NCBI RefSeq assembly: GCF_030766935.1
Contig: NZ_JASERL010000005.1
Location: 124,001 to 188,000, forward strand
Source of the DNA: Streptomyces sp. KL109B
GTDB lineage: Bacteria; Actinomycetota; Actinomycetes; Streptomycetales; Streptomycetaceae
DNA length: 64,000 nucleotides
Reading direction: 5' to 3'
Positions 7,794 to 15,473 of this stretch are shown piece after piece. The notes beneath the pieces were generated by a model. It had not been told where the DNA came from, did no database searches, and saw nothing but the letters and a program-made list of their open reading frames with translations. The number at the start of each line of letters is the position of its first letter. Position 1 is the stretch's first letter. Both the position numbers and the translations under genes were made by a program.

Positions 7794-8624
7794 ATGAGCC
7801 GCCGCACGTCCAGACAACGTATCGCCACCCTGTCCGCCCTGGTCTGCCTCCTGGGCCTGACCGCCGCCGCGCCCGCCGCCCCTTCGGCAGCGGACAGGCC
7901 CGCCAAGAAGCAGCCGGTGAGCCTGCTCGACTCGGTGCCCAAGTCCGGGGTGCTGCGCGTGTGCACGACCGGCGACTACAAGCCGTTCACGTACAAGGAC
8001 CCGAAGGACGGTTCGTACAGCGGCATCGACATCGACATGGCGAAGGACCTGGCCAAGAGCCTGGACGCCAAGGCCCAATGGGTGGACACCACGTGGGCGA
8101 ACCTGTCGAAGGACCTGTCGGCCGGGAAGTGCGACGTCGCCGTCGGCGGTGTCTCGATCACGCTGCCGCGCGCCCGCCAGGTGTACTTCAGCGAGCCGAC
8201 CCGCGAGGACGGCAAGACGCCGATCGTGCGGTGCGCGGACAAGGACAAGTACCAGACGCTCAAGGACATCGACCAGGCCGGGACGACGGTCGTCGTCAAC
8301 CCCGGTGGCACCAATGAGCAGTTCGCCCGCGCGAACATCAAGCAGGCCACCATCAAGGTCCACCCGGACAACCGCACGATCTTCGACGAGATCGTGGCGG
8401 GCCGGGCGGACGTGATGATGACCGACGCGAGCGAGACGCTCTACCAGTCCAAGCTCCACCCCGAGCTGTGCTCGGTCCACCCCGACAAGCCGTTCAGCTT
8501 CGCCGAGAAGGCGTACGCGACGCCGCGCGGCGACCTCGACTTCAAGAGTTACGTCGACCAGTTCGTGCACCTGGCGACGCACGACGGCACGTACAAGAAG
8601 TACGAGGCGGAGTGGCTGAGTTGA
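7794..8624 (+). CDS. pheC: Probable secreted cyclohexadienyl (prephenate/arogenate) dehydratase
   Basis: A 276-residue protein with a Sec signal peptide (about residues 1-33) and a binding-protein fold. Segments match what I know of Pseudomonas PheC almost word for word: GVLRVCTTGDYKPF, DGKTPI, NPGGTNEQFARAN, VHPDNRTIF, ADVMMTDASE, LHPELCSVHP and FAEKAY. Glu175 in NPGGTNE corresponds to the catalytic general acid of PheC. PheC dehydrates and decarboxylates prephenate to phenylpyruvate and arogenate to phenylalanine outside the cytoplasm. No transporter genes adjoin it, as an ABC binding protein would lead one to expect. An ordinary amino-acid binding protein is the alternative, made less likely by the retained Glu175. 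Confidence 0.8.
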   Translation: MSRRTSRQRIATLSALVCLLGLTAAAPAAPSAADRPAKKQPVSLLDSVPKSGVLRVCTTGDYKPFTYKDPKDGSYSGIDIDMAKDLAKSLDAKAQWVDTTWANLSKDLSAGKCDVAVGGVSITLPRARQVYFSEPTREDGKTPIVRCADKDKYQTLKDIDQAGTTVVVNPGGTNEQFARANIKQATIKVHPDNRTIFDEIVAGRADVMMTDASETLYQSKLHPELCSVHPDKPFSFAEKAYATPRGDLDFKSYVDQFVHLATHDGTYKKYEAEWLS

Positions 8625-8640
8625 GCCCTCGTCAGAGGAG

Positions 8641-10257
8641 TTAGAGGAGTTGGAGGAGGGTGGGCGTGAGGTCGGGACCCGCTTCGGAACCGGCCTCGTC
8701 CGCGCCCTCGTCCGCGCCCTCGTACGCATCCTCGTCGAAGGGGTACAGCGGGCGCTCCACCCGGTGGTGTCCCAGGCGCACCAGGTCCTGGTCGACGCCG
8801 CCGGGGGTGAGCGCGAGCAACCAGTCCGCGGCCATGTCGTACAGCTCCGGCTCCAGGTACCCGATCTTGACGACGACCAGGTCGTACGTCCGCGGGTCGA
8901 TGCCGAGCCCGCCCTTGGCCGGACCGGTGAAGTCGGCGAGCGTGTGGAACGGCTTGCGGCGCTCGACGAGGATCACGGTGAGGCCACCGACGCGTACGGC
9001 CGCCATGTCGACACCCCGGTCGTACGCCCCGCCCGCGGCCCCGTCCGGCTGCGCGTCGGCGCGCTGCAACGCCTCGACGGTGCCGGTGAGTTCGTACGGC
9101 CCGCCGTGGTTCGCGTCGACCTTGCCGCCGACGGAGAGGGTGACCTCGGCGCCGACGCCGGCCTCGAAGCAGCGGGCCACGGCGGCCGGGTCGGTGATGC
9201 CGGGGTGCACGGCGGTGACCCGGCCCTCCCGGATCTCGTCGTTCTCCAGCAGCTTGCCCAGCATGTACGCGAGGTCGCCCGCGCCGCCCGCCGTCGGGTT
9301 GTCACCGGAGTCGCTGATGAGGAACGGCCGCTTGTCGGACGCGACCGCCTTCGCGACGCACTCCTCGGCGCCGCCGGTCGGGCCGACGAAGACGAAGTCC
9401 TTGCGGGCGTCCCAGTAGCGGCGGGCCAGCGACTCGGCTTCCTGGGCGGCCAGTTCGGCGTCCTCGCCCGTCACCACGATGGCCGCCTTGCAGCGCGGCT
9501 CGTCGGCCCACGCGTAGCCGACCCACATGGCGGCGTCGAGGATGCCGTCCTTCTGCTCGATGTCGGCGAGCGAGGCGTAGAGGGACTTGGCGGGTTCCAG
9601 GCGGGTGCTGGTCTTCTCGCCGGGGAGGAGGACCGGGACCTGGACCCAGGCGCGGTGCGGGCGGGTGCCTTCGCGCAGGCAGGTCACGAGGTTGCGGGCG
9701 GCGCGCTCGCGGGTGTCCCAGGCGTCCTCGTGCGGGGCGAGGCGGTGGGCGGTGAGCAGGTCGACGGGCTCCGCGAAGCGGCGGGACACATTGCCGTGCA
9801 GGTCCATGGCCGTGGACATCATGGGTCGCGTGCCGTCGGGAGTTCCTACGTGGTCGAGCGCGGCGCGCACCGCCTCCGTGAGGTCGCCCTCGGCGTCGGT
9901 GAGGCCGATGACGCTCATCGCGCCGTGGATGTCGTAGACGAGGCCGTCGAGCGGGCCCGACTCCCGTATGCGCGCGACGAGTTCGTTCTTGAGGATCAGA
10001 TACGACTCGGCTTCCACGGGGCCGCCGGGCAGCGACGTCGCATGCAGCAGCGGCACCCACTCCACGTGCTCGGCGAGGTCCGAGTCGGCCCGCGTCCACG
10101 TGTAGCGGTCGAGGAGGTCCTGGCCGCGCGTCTGCCGGAAGTCTTCGGTGGTGGAGCGGTGCGGGCAGAACGTGGACGACTCGATGCCGATGCCGCCGAT
10201 GCCGATGCGCAGGCGGCGGCCGGTGATCGGCGGGGTGTTGGCGGTGCTGCTGGTCAT
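8641..10257 (-). CDS. M81-family (MlrC-like) metallopeptidase
   Basis: A 538-residue protein of the MlrC/M81 family (microcystinase C relatives). Recognisable segments are GGIGIESSTFCPHRST near the N-terminus, YDIHGAMSV, MDLHGNVS, LLTAHRLAPHEDAWDT and SDSGDNPTAGGAGD in the C-terminal half, with His/Asp residues expected to bind zinc. Characterised MlrC cleaves a linearised peptide; other members act on unknown peptides or amides. ATG 10257 overlaps the ROK stop codon as ATGA, so the two genes are coupled. The C-terminus has a low-complexity acidic stretch (EGADEGADEAGSEAG) encoded by 12-bp repeats. The link to the nearby peptide transporter is inference. Confidence 0.8.
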   Translation of the reverse strand: MTSSTANTPPITGRRLRIGIGGIGIESSTFCPHRSTTEDFRQTRGQDLLDRYTWTRADSDLAEHVEWVPLLHATSLPGGPVEAESYLILKNELVARIRESGPLDGLVYDIHGAMSVIGLTDAEGDLTEAVRAALDHVGTPDGTRPMMSTAMDLHGNVSRRFAEPVDLLTAHRLAPHEDAWDTRERAARNLVTCLREGTRPHRAWVQVPVLLPGEKTSTRLEPAKSLYASLADIEQKDGILDAAMWVGYAWADEPRCKAAIVVTGEDAELAAQEAESLARRYWDARKDFVFVGPTGGAEECVAKAVASDKRPFLISDSGDNPTAGGAGDLAYMLGKLLENDEIREGRVTAVHPGITDPAAVARCFEAGVGAEVTLSVGGKVDANHGGPYELTGTVEALQRADAQPDGAAGGAYDRGVDMAAVRVGGLTVILVERRKPFHTLADFTGPAKGGLGIDPRTYDLVVVKIGYLEPELYDMAADWLLALTPGGVDQDLVRLGHHRVERPLYPFDEDAYEGADEGADEAGSEAGPDLTPTLLQLL

Positions 10258-11540
10258 GCGTGGGAGCTCTCTTCCTTCGAGTCCTTCGAGTCCTTCGGGT
10301 CCCTGGAGTCCTTCGAGTCCTTCGAGTCCCTGGAGTCCTTCGGGTCCTTCGGGTCCTTCGGGTCCTTCGGGTTCTTCTGCGTAGGGACCGTGGTGGACAG
10401 GCTGTGGTGCAGCGCCGTGAGGCCCGCGCCGAGCAGGCCCGCGTCGCGGCCCGCCGCCGTCGTCGTGATCTCCAGGTCCGCCGTGGCGAGCGGCAGGCAG
10501 CGCTCGTAGAGCACGCCGCGTACGGCGGCGACCAACGGCTCGGCGGTGGCGAGGACGCCTCCGATGGCGACGGCGCGCGGGTTGAAGAAGTTCACGACGA
10601 CCGAGAGCACGGTGCCGATGTGCCGTCCCGCGGCGCGTACGAGGGTGGTGGCGACGGGGTCGCCGTCGGCGACGAGTTGCAGCAGCTCGGTGGTGTTCGC
10701 CACGTCGACGCCCTGCGCGGCGAGTTCGCGGATGAGGGCGGCGCCGCTCGCGACGGTCTCCAGGCAGCCGATGTTCCCGCAGGAGCACGGCCGGTCCCCC
10801 GCCGCCTCCACGCGTACGTGGCTGATGTCCCCGGCGCTTCCGTTGGCGCCGTCGTGCGGGCGGCCCGCGACGATGACGCCGCTGCCGATGCCGCGCCCCG
10901 CCTTCACGACGACCATGTGGTCCGTGTCGGGGCGGGTGGTGCGGTGTTCGCCGACCGCCATCATCGTGGCGTCGTTGGCGACGGTGACCGGCATGCCGAG
11001 CCGCTCGGCGAGGACGTCGCGCAGCGGGTAGCGGTGCCAGCCCGGCATCCGTGAGGGGCTCAGGACGCGGCCGTCCGCCGGGTCGACGGGGCCGGGGAAG
11101 GCGACGCCGAGCGCGCGCACGGTCCGCCCCGACTCCCGCTGCCGCTCGGCGAGTTGGGCCACCTGACCGCACAGCCAGTCGACGGCGGACTCGGGTCCCG
11201 CGGTGATGTCGTGCGGCAGGTCGACGGCGCCCCGCACCTCCGCGCCGAGGTCGACGGCGCCGAGCCGGGCGTGCCTGCTGCCGAGGTCGGCGGCGAGCGC
11301 GACGCCGCCGTGCGCCTTGACGCGGAGCAGCCGGGGCCGGCGCCCGCCGCGCGAGGCACCCTCGCCGGACTCCGTGAGCACGCCCTGCGCCACCAGCTCC
11401 TGCACGCGCAGCGAGACGGTGGACGGGGCGAGGCCCAGCTCCCGGACGAGGTCGGCGCGGGAGGAGGCGGCGCCGGACGACACGAGCCGGAGTATGTGCT
11501 GGGCCGAACCCGGCTCGCCTTCGTTCGCGGTGTCCGCCAT
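10254..11540 (-). CDS. ROK-family transcriptional regulator with Lys/Asp repeat tail
   Basis: A 428-residue protein. An N-terminal winged HTH (about residues 12-60, with SSRADLVRELGLAPSTVSLRVQ) is followed by a ROK sugar-kinase-like domain. The ROK zinc/signature region CSCGNIGCLET is present. The last ~45 residues are a tandem tail of KDP, KDS and RDS triplets ending in EESSHA, absent from ordinary ROK proteins. ATG 11540 is preferred over the adjacent GTG 11543 because of spacing from AGGGGG. It is divergent from the oligopeptide ABC operon and coupled to the M81 gene, so it probably controls both. The ligand is unknown. Confidence 0.88.
   Translation of the reverse strand: MADTANEGEPGSAQHILRLVSSGAASSRADLVRELGLAPSTVSLRVQELVAQGVLTESGEGASRGGRRPRLLRVKAHGGVALAADLGSRHARLGAVDLGAEVRGAVDLPHDITAGPESAVDWLCGQVAQLAERQRESGRTVRALGVAFPGPVDPADGRVLSPSRMPGWHRYPLRDVLAERLGMPVTVANDATMMAVGEHRTTRPDTDHMVVVKAGRGIGSGVIVAGRPHDGANGSAGDISHVRVEAAGDRPCSCGNIGCLETVASGAALIRELAAQGVDVANTTELLQLVADGDPVATTLVRAAGRHIGTVLSVVVNFFNPRAVAIGGVLATAEPLVAAVRGVLYERCLPLATADLEITTTAAGRDAGLLGAGLTALHHSLSTTVPTQKNPKDPKDPKDPKDSRDSKDSKDSRDPKDSKDSKEESSHA
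10274..10372. repeat. 9-bp tandem repeat at ROK gene 3' end
   Basis: About eleven imperfect 9-bp units of TCCTTCGAG/TCCTTCGGG/TCCCTGGAG type on the + strand. They encode the (K/R)D(S/P) tail and preserve reading frame. Confidence 0.9.
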
Positions 11541-11584
11541 CACGTCCCCCTGGCCACTGGCCTACTGGTCACTTACTTCGGAAT

Positions 11585-11704
11585 GTTCGTTCGATCGCAA
11601 GCCGAACACTAACCACGCCCGAACCAAGTCCGCCAGGCCCTCCCGGATTTTGAAGTACTTTCCGAATGAACCTATTGACTTGCTTCGAACGGCCGACTTA
11701 GCGT
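11585..11704. promoter_or_regulatory. Inverted repeat and putative promoter between ROK gene and opp operon
   Basis: GTTCG...CGAAC arms (11585-11607) flank a TTCGATCG core and could be a ROK operator. A plausible promoter for the + operon is TTGACT (11675-11680), an 18-nt spacer and TAGCGT (11699-11704). Further GTTCG and TTCGAAC copies lie nearby. The 228-nt gap holds no gene. Confidence 0.4.
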
Positions 11705-11768
11705 TCGGGCGCCGCCTCGTCGAACCGTCACACGCGGCTGACCCCTGTCCCCTTGGAGGCCCTTCGGC

Positions 11769-13613
11769 ATGCGTTCTCATCGGTCAAAGGCGCCCGCGGC
11801 GCTCGCCATCGCGGCGGCGCTCGTGGCGCTCACCGGCTGCACGCACGAGGGCGGCGCCATCGCCATGGGCCCCACCGGCGGCACCCCCGTGAAGGGCGGC
11901 ACGGCCACCATGGCGCTGCCGCCCGCCGCGACCCCGAACTGGATCTTCCCGATCGGCGCCCCCGGCTACGGCGGCTCCTACAACTACGCGATCCAGTCGC
12001 AGCTCTACATGCCCGTGTACGACGCCGTGCAGAAGAAGGGCGAACTGGACACGCAGGGCCCCAGCACGCTGGGCCTGAAGCCGAAGTACAGCGACGGCAA
12101 CAGGACGGTGACCGTGCCGCTGCGCCAGGGCGTCAAGTGGTCCGACGGCACCGCCGTGACCTCCCGTGACCTGGAGTTCTGGTTCAACCTCGTCAAGGCG
12201 AACAAAGCCGACTGGGGCAGCTACTCGGTCGGCACCATGCCAGACAACGTCAAGAAGTTCGAGGCCGTCGACGACCACACCGTACGGCTGCGCCTGAACC
12301 GCGCGTACAACCCGGACTGGTTCACCGCGAACCAGCTCTCCTTGATGCGCGCGATGCCCCAGCACGCCTGGGACGCGAAGACCGACGGCGGGAAGATCGG
12401 CGACTTCGACCGGACGACGAAGGGCGCCAAGGCGGTCTTCGCGCGGCTCACGCGGCACGCCAAGAAGCTCGGCTCGTACGGCAGCGACCCACTGTGGAAG
12501 ACGGTCAACGGACCCTGGAAGCTGGCCGGTTGGCGGGACAGCGGGCAGGTGACGCTGGTCCCGAACGAGAAGTACACCGGCCCGAAGTCGGAGCGCCCGC
12601 ACCTCGACAAGGTCGTCTTCAAGCCGTTCACCACCGCCGACTCCGAGTACAACGTGCTGCGGGCCGGCGGCGTCGACTACGGCTACATCCCGCCGTCGGT
12701 GACGGCGCAGAAGAAGAAGTTCGAGGACAAGGGGTACCGCGTCGACCCGTGGGAGGGCTGGGCGGTCACGTACATCGTCTACAACTTCAACTCCACGCAC
12801 GCGGGCCCGGAGATGAACCAGCTCTACATCCGGCAGGCGATGCAGCACCTCGTCGACCAGAAGGCCATGAGCAAGGTCATCTGGCACGGCAGCGCCACCC
12901 CGACGCTCGGCCCGGTGCCGGTCACCCCGAAGAGCCAGTACCTGTCGAAGGACATGGCGCACAACCAGTACCCGTTCTCCGTCTCCAAGGCCAAGTCGCT
13001 GCTGTCCGCGCACGGTTGGAAGACGGACGGCGACGGCACGGCGCGCTGCGTGCGGCCCGGCACCGGTGACGACGCGTGCGGAAAGGGCATCGGGAAGAAC
13101 GACCCGCTGGAACTCACCCTGCTCACCCAGTCCGGTTCCACCGAGACGACGAACATGATGCAGGAGCTCAAGTCCTCGCTGAGCAAGGCCGGCATCGACC
13201 TCACGGTGCGTCAGCAGCCGTTGAACTCCGTACTCGGCAACTCCGTTCCGTGCAAGGCGAAGGACTCCGGCTGCGACTGGGACATGTCGTTCTTCGGCAC
13301 GGCAGGCAGCTGGTACTACCCGCTCAACCCGAGCGGTGAGCAGCTCTTCTCCACCGGCGCCTCATCCAACTTCGGCAACTACAGCGACAAGAAGGCCGAC
13401 CGCCTCATCCGCGCCGTGCAGCATGCGCCGGACATGAAGCCGATGCACAAGTACGGCGCGTACCTGGCGCAGCAGCTACCGGTGATGTGGATGCCGAACC
13501 CCGCGTACCAGGTGTCGGTCATCCGCAACGACCTGCGCGGCATCGAGCAGAACCCGACGGTCACCTTCCAGCCCTCGCACTGGTACTTCGTCAAGAAGGG
13601 AGCCGCGAAGTGA
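11769..13613 (+). CDS. Oligopeptide/dipeptide ABC transporter substrate-binding lipoprotein
   Basis: A 614-residue SBP_bac_5-type binding protein. The signal peptide ends in the lipobox LTGC with Cys24 as lipidation site. Family-typical regions include VKWSDGTAVTSRDLEFWFNLV and VTYIVYNFNSTHAGP. It delivers peptides or similar solutes to the DppBC-like permeases that follow. GGAGG precedes ATG 11769. It is the first gene of a four-gene operon in which the permease overlaps its stop codon (GTGA). Co-location with a ROK regulator and an M81 peptidase suggests peptide uptake and breakdown, but glycopeptides or sugar oligomers are possible. Confidence 0.9.
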   Translation: MRSHRSKAPAALAIAAALVALTGCTHEGGAIAMGPTGGTPVKGGTATMALPPAATPNWIFPIGAPGYGGSYNYAIQSQLYMPVYDAVQKKGELDTQGPSTLGLKPKYSDGNRTVTVPLRQGVKWSDGTAVTSRDLEFWFNLVKANKADWGSYSVGTMPDNVKKFEAVDDHTVRLRLNRAYNPDWFTANQLSLMRAMPQHAWDAKTDGGKIGDFDRTTKGAKAVFARLTRHAKKLGSYGSDPLWKTVNGPWKLAGWRDSGQVTLVPNEKYTGPKSERPHLDKVVFKPFTTADSEYNVLRAGGVDYGYIPPSVTAQKKKFEDKGYRVDPWEGWAVTYIVYNFNSTHAGPEMNQLYIRQAMQHLVDQKAMSKVIWHGSATPTLGPVPVTPKSQYLSKDMAHNQYPFSVSKAKSLLSAHGWKTDGDGTARCVRPGTGDDACGKGIGKNDPLELTLLTQSGSTETTNMMQELKSSLSKAGIDLTVRQQPLNSVLGNSVPCKAKDSGCDWDMSFFGTAGSWYYPLNPSGEQLFSTGASSNFGNYSDKKADRLIRAVQHAPDMKPMHKYGAYLAQQLPVMWMPNPAYQVSVIRNDLRGIEQNPTVTFQPSHWYFVKKGAAK

Positions 13614-14560
13614 CCGGCTTTCTGGTCAAGCGTTTCCTTCAGGCGCTCGTCGTCCTGTTCCTCGTCTCGATCATCGTCTTCACTCTCCTGCACCTGCTGC
13701 CGGGCGGCCCCGCCCGCGCGATCCTCGGCCCGAAGGGCACCCCGCAGCAGATCGAGCACTTCAACCACCAGCAGGGCTACGACCGTTCGCTGCCGACGCA
13801 GTACCTGATGTACCTGAAGCGCCTCGTGTCGGGCGACCTCGGCGAGTCGTACAAGCTCAACTCGCCGGTCATCGACCTGCTCACGCAGCGCCTGCCGAAG
13901 ACGCTGCTCCTCACCCTCATGTCCACGGTGCTCGCGGTCGTGATCGCAGTGCCGCTGGGCCTGCTCCAGGCGGTGCGGCGCGGCAAGGCGTCGGACTACG
14001 CGCTGACGGGGCTCGCGTTCCTGATGTACGCGACGCCCGTGTTCTTCCTCGGCCTCGTCATGATCATCCTGTTCGCGCAGGTGCTGCCGATCTTCCCGGC
14101 GGAGGCTCCACAGGGCGAGACGATCGGCCAACTCCTGGGCGACATACCCGGGTTGATCCTTCCCGTCGTCACCATGGCCTTCGGCATCGTCGCCATGTTC
14201 AGCCGCTACATGCGCTCGGCGGTCCTCGACAACCTCACCGAGGAATACGTGCGCACGGCCATGGCGAAGGGCCAGTCGAGCCGCCGGATCATGGTGAAGC
14301 ACGTGCTGCGCAACGCGCTGATCCCGCTCGCCACCCTCCTCGGCCTGTACCTCCCGACCCTGTTCAGCGGCGCCCTCGTCGTCGAGTCGATGTTCAACTA
14401 CCCCGGTATGGGGCTGCTGTTCTGGAACGCCGCGCAGGGCTCGGACTTCCCCGTACTCCTCGGCGTGACCCTCGTCGTCGGCATCGCGACCGTCCTCGGC
14501 TCGCTGCTCACCGACATCCTGTACGCCGTCCTCGACCCGCGGATCCGGAGCGTGTCATGA
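13610..14560 (+). CDS. Oligopeptide ABC transporter permease (DppB-like)
   Basis: A 316-residue permease with about six membrane segments and the BPD inner-membrane loop (YVRTAMAKGQSSRRIMVKH). The GTG at 13610 overlaps the binding-protein stop by 4 nt, giving the expected N-terminus VTGFLVKRFLQALVVLF typical of DppB. An in-frame extension upstream would overlap the binding protein substantially and is rejected. Forms the channel with the next permease. Confidence 0.9.
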   Translation: MTGFLVKRFLQALVVLFLVSIIVFTLLHLLPGGPARAILGPKGTPQQIEHFNHQQGYDRSLPTQYLMYLKRLVSGDLGESYKLNSPVIDLLTQRLPKTLLLTLMSTVLAVVIAVPLGLLQAVRRGKASDYALTGLAFLMYATPVFFLGLVMIILFAQVLPIFPAEAPQGETIGQLLGDIPGLILPVVTMAFGIVAMFSRYMRSAVLDNLTEEYVRTAMAKGQSSRRIMVKHVLRNALIPLATLLGLYLPTLFSGALVVESMFNYPGMGLLFWNAAQGSDFPVLLGVTLVVGIATVLGSLLTDILYAVLDPRIRSVS

Positions 14561-15462
14561 CCACCGCTGCGACGACCTCAGTCATACCCGGGCACGAGGA
14601 GGCGGCCCAGGCCACGCCCTCGCTGGCCCGCCGCACCCTGCGCGTGTTCACGGGCAACAAGCTCGCCCTGAGCGGCGTACTCCTCCTCGTCCTGCTCCTG
14701 GCCTTCTGCTATCTGGGCCCGCTGATCCACCCGACCGAGCAGGTTCACACCAACCTGTCGCAGGCGAATCTCGCGCCGGGTACGTCGGGACACCTCCTCG
14801 GCACCACCGACCTCGGCTACGACATGGTGGGCCGGCTCATGGTCGCCGGGCAGACCTCGCTCGAAATCGGCCTGGCCGCCGGGCTGTTGGCTACGCTGTT
14901 CGGCACCGTGTACGGCGCCGTCGCCGGGTACTTCGGCGGCTGGGTCGACGCGGCGATGATGCGGGTCACCGACGCGGCGCTCGCCATCCCGGCGATGTTC
15001 CTGCTCGTCGTGGTGGCCGCGATCATCACGCCCAGCAAGGGCATCCTGATCCTCATCATCGCGGGCGTCGCCTGGCTCTCCCCGGCCCGCCTGGTGCGCG
15101 GCGAGGCACTGTCGCTGCGCAACCGCGAGTACGTACAGGCGATGCGGATGATGGGCGGTGGCGGCGCCCGCGCGGTCTTCAAGCACATCGTGCCGAACGC
15201 GATCGGCACGGTCATCGTCAACTGTACGTTCCAGATCGCCGACGCCATCCTCTACGTCAGCTACCTGGCCTTCCTCGGCCTGTCCATCCCGCCGCCGTCC
15301 GCCGACTGGGGCTCGATGCTGTCCGCCGGCATCACCTACACGCAGAACGGCTACTGGTGGCTGATCTTCCCGCCGGGCATCGCGATCGTCCTGGTCGTCG
15401 CCGCGTTCAACTTCATCGGCGACGGGCTGCGCGACGCGTTCGAAGTACGGCTGCGCAAGTGA
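14557..15462 (+). CDS. Oligopeptide ABC transporter permease (DppC-like)
   Basis: A 301-residue permease with a DppC-style N-terminal cytoplasmic lead, an early membrane segment (about residues 38-58) and a conserved loop around RGEALSLRNREYVQAMRMMG followed by IVPNAIGTVIV. ATG 14557 overlaps the previous stop as ATGA. Partner of the upstream permease in the same transporter. Confidence 0.9.
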   Translation: MTTAATTSVIPGHEEAAQATPSLARRTLRVFTGNKLALSGVLLLVLLLAFCYLGPLIHPTEQVHTNLSQANLAPGTSGHLLGTTDLGYDMVGRLMVAGQTSLEIGLAAGLLATLFGTVYGAVAGYFGGWVDAAMMRVTDAALAIPAMFLLVVVAAIITPSKGILILIIAGVAWLSPARLVRGEALSLRNREYVQAMRMMGGGGARAVFKHIVPNAIGTVIVNCTFQIADAILYVSYLAFLGLSIPPPSADWGSMLSAGITYTQNGYWWLIFPPGIAIVLVVAAFNFIGDGLRDAFEVRLRK

Positions 15463-15473
15463 CGTACGGATCA

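Noticed and set aside
7794..8624. Plain amino-acid ABC transporter binding protein
   Set aside because: No permease or ATPase adjoins it and the PheC-specific blocks with Glu175 are retained, so the enzyme call is preferred, with the binding protein kept as the alternative.
8650..10509. A 619-codon open frame on the + strand
   Set aside because: Antisense to the M81 gene and the 3' end of the ROK gene; its repetitive SFESFES end merely reflects the ROK tail repeat.
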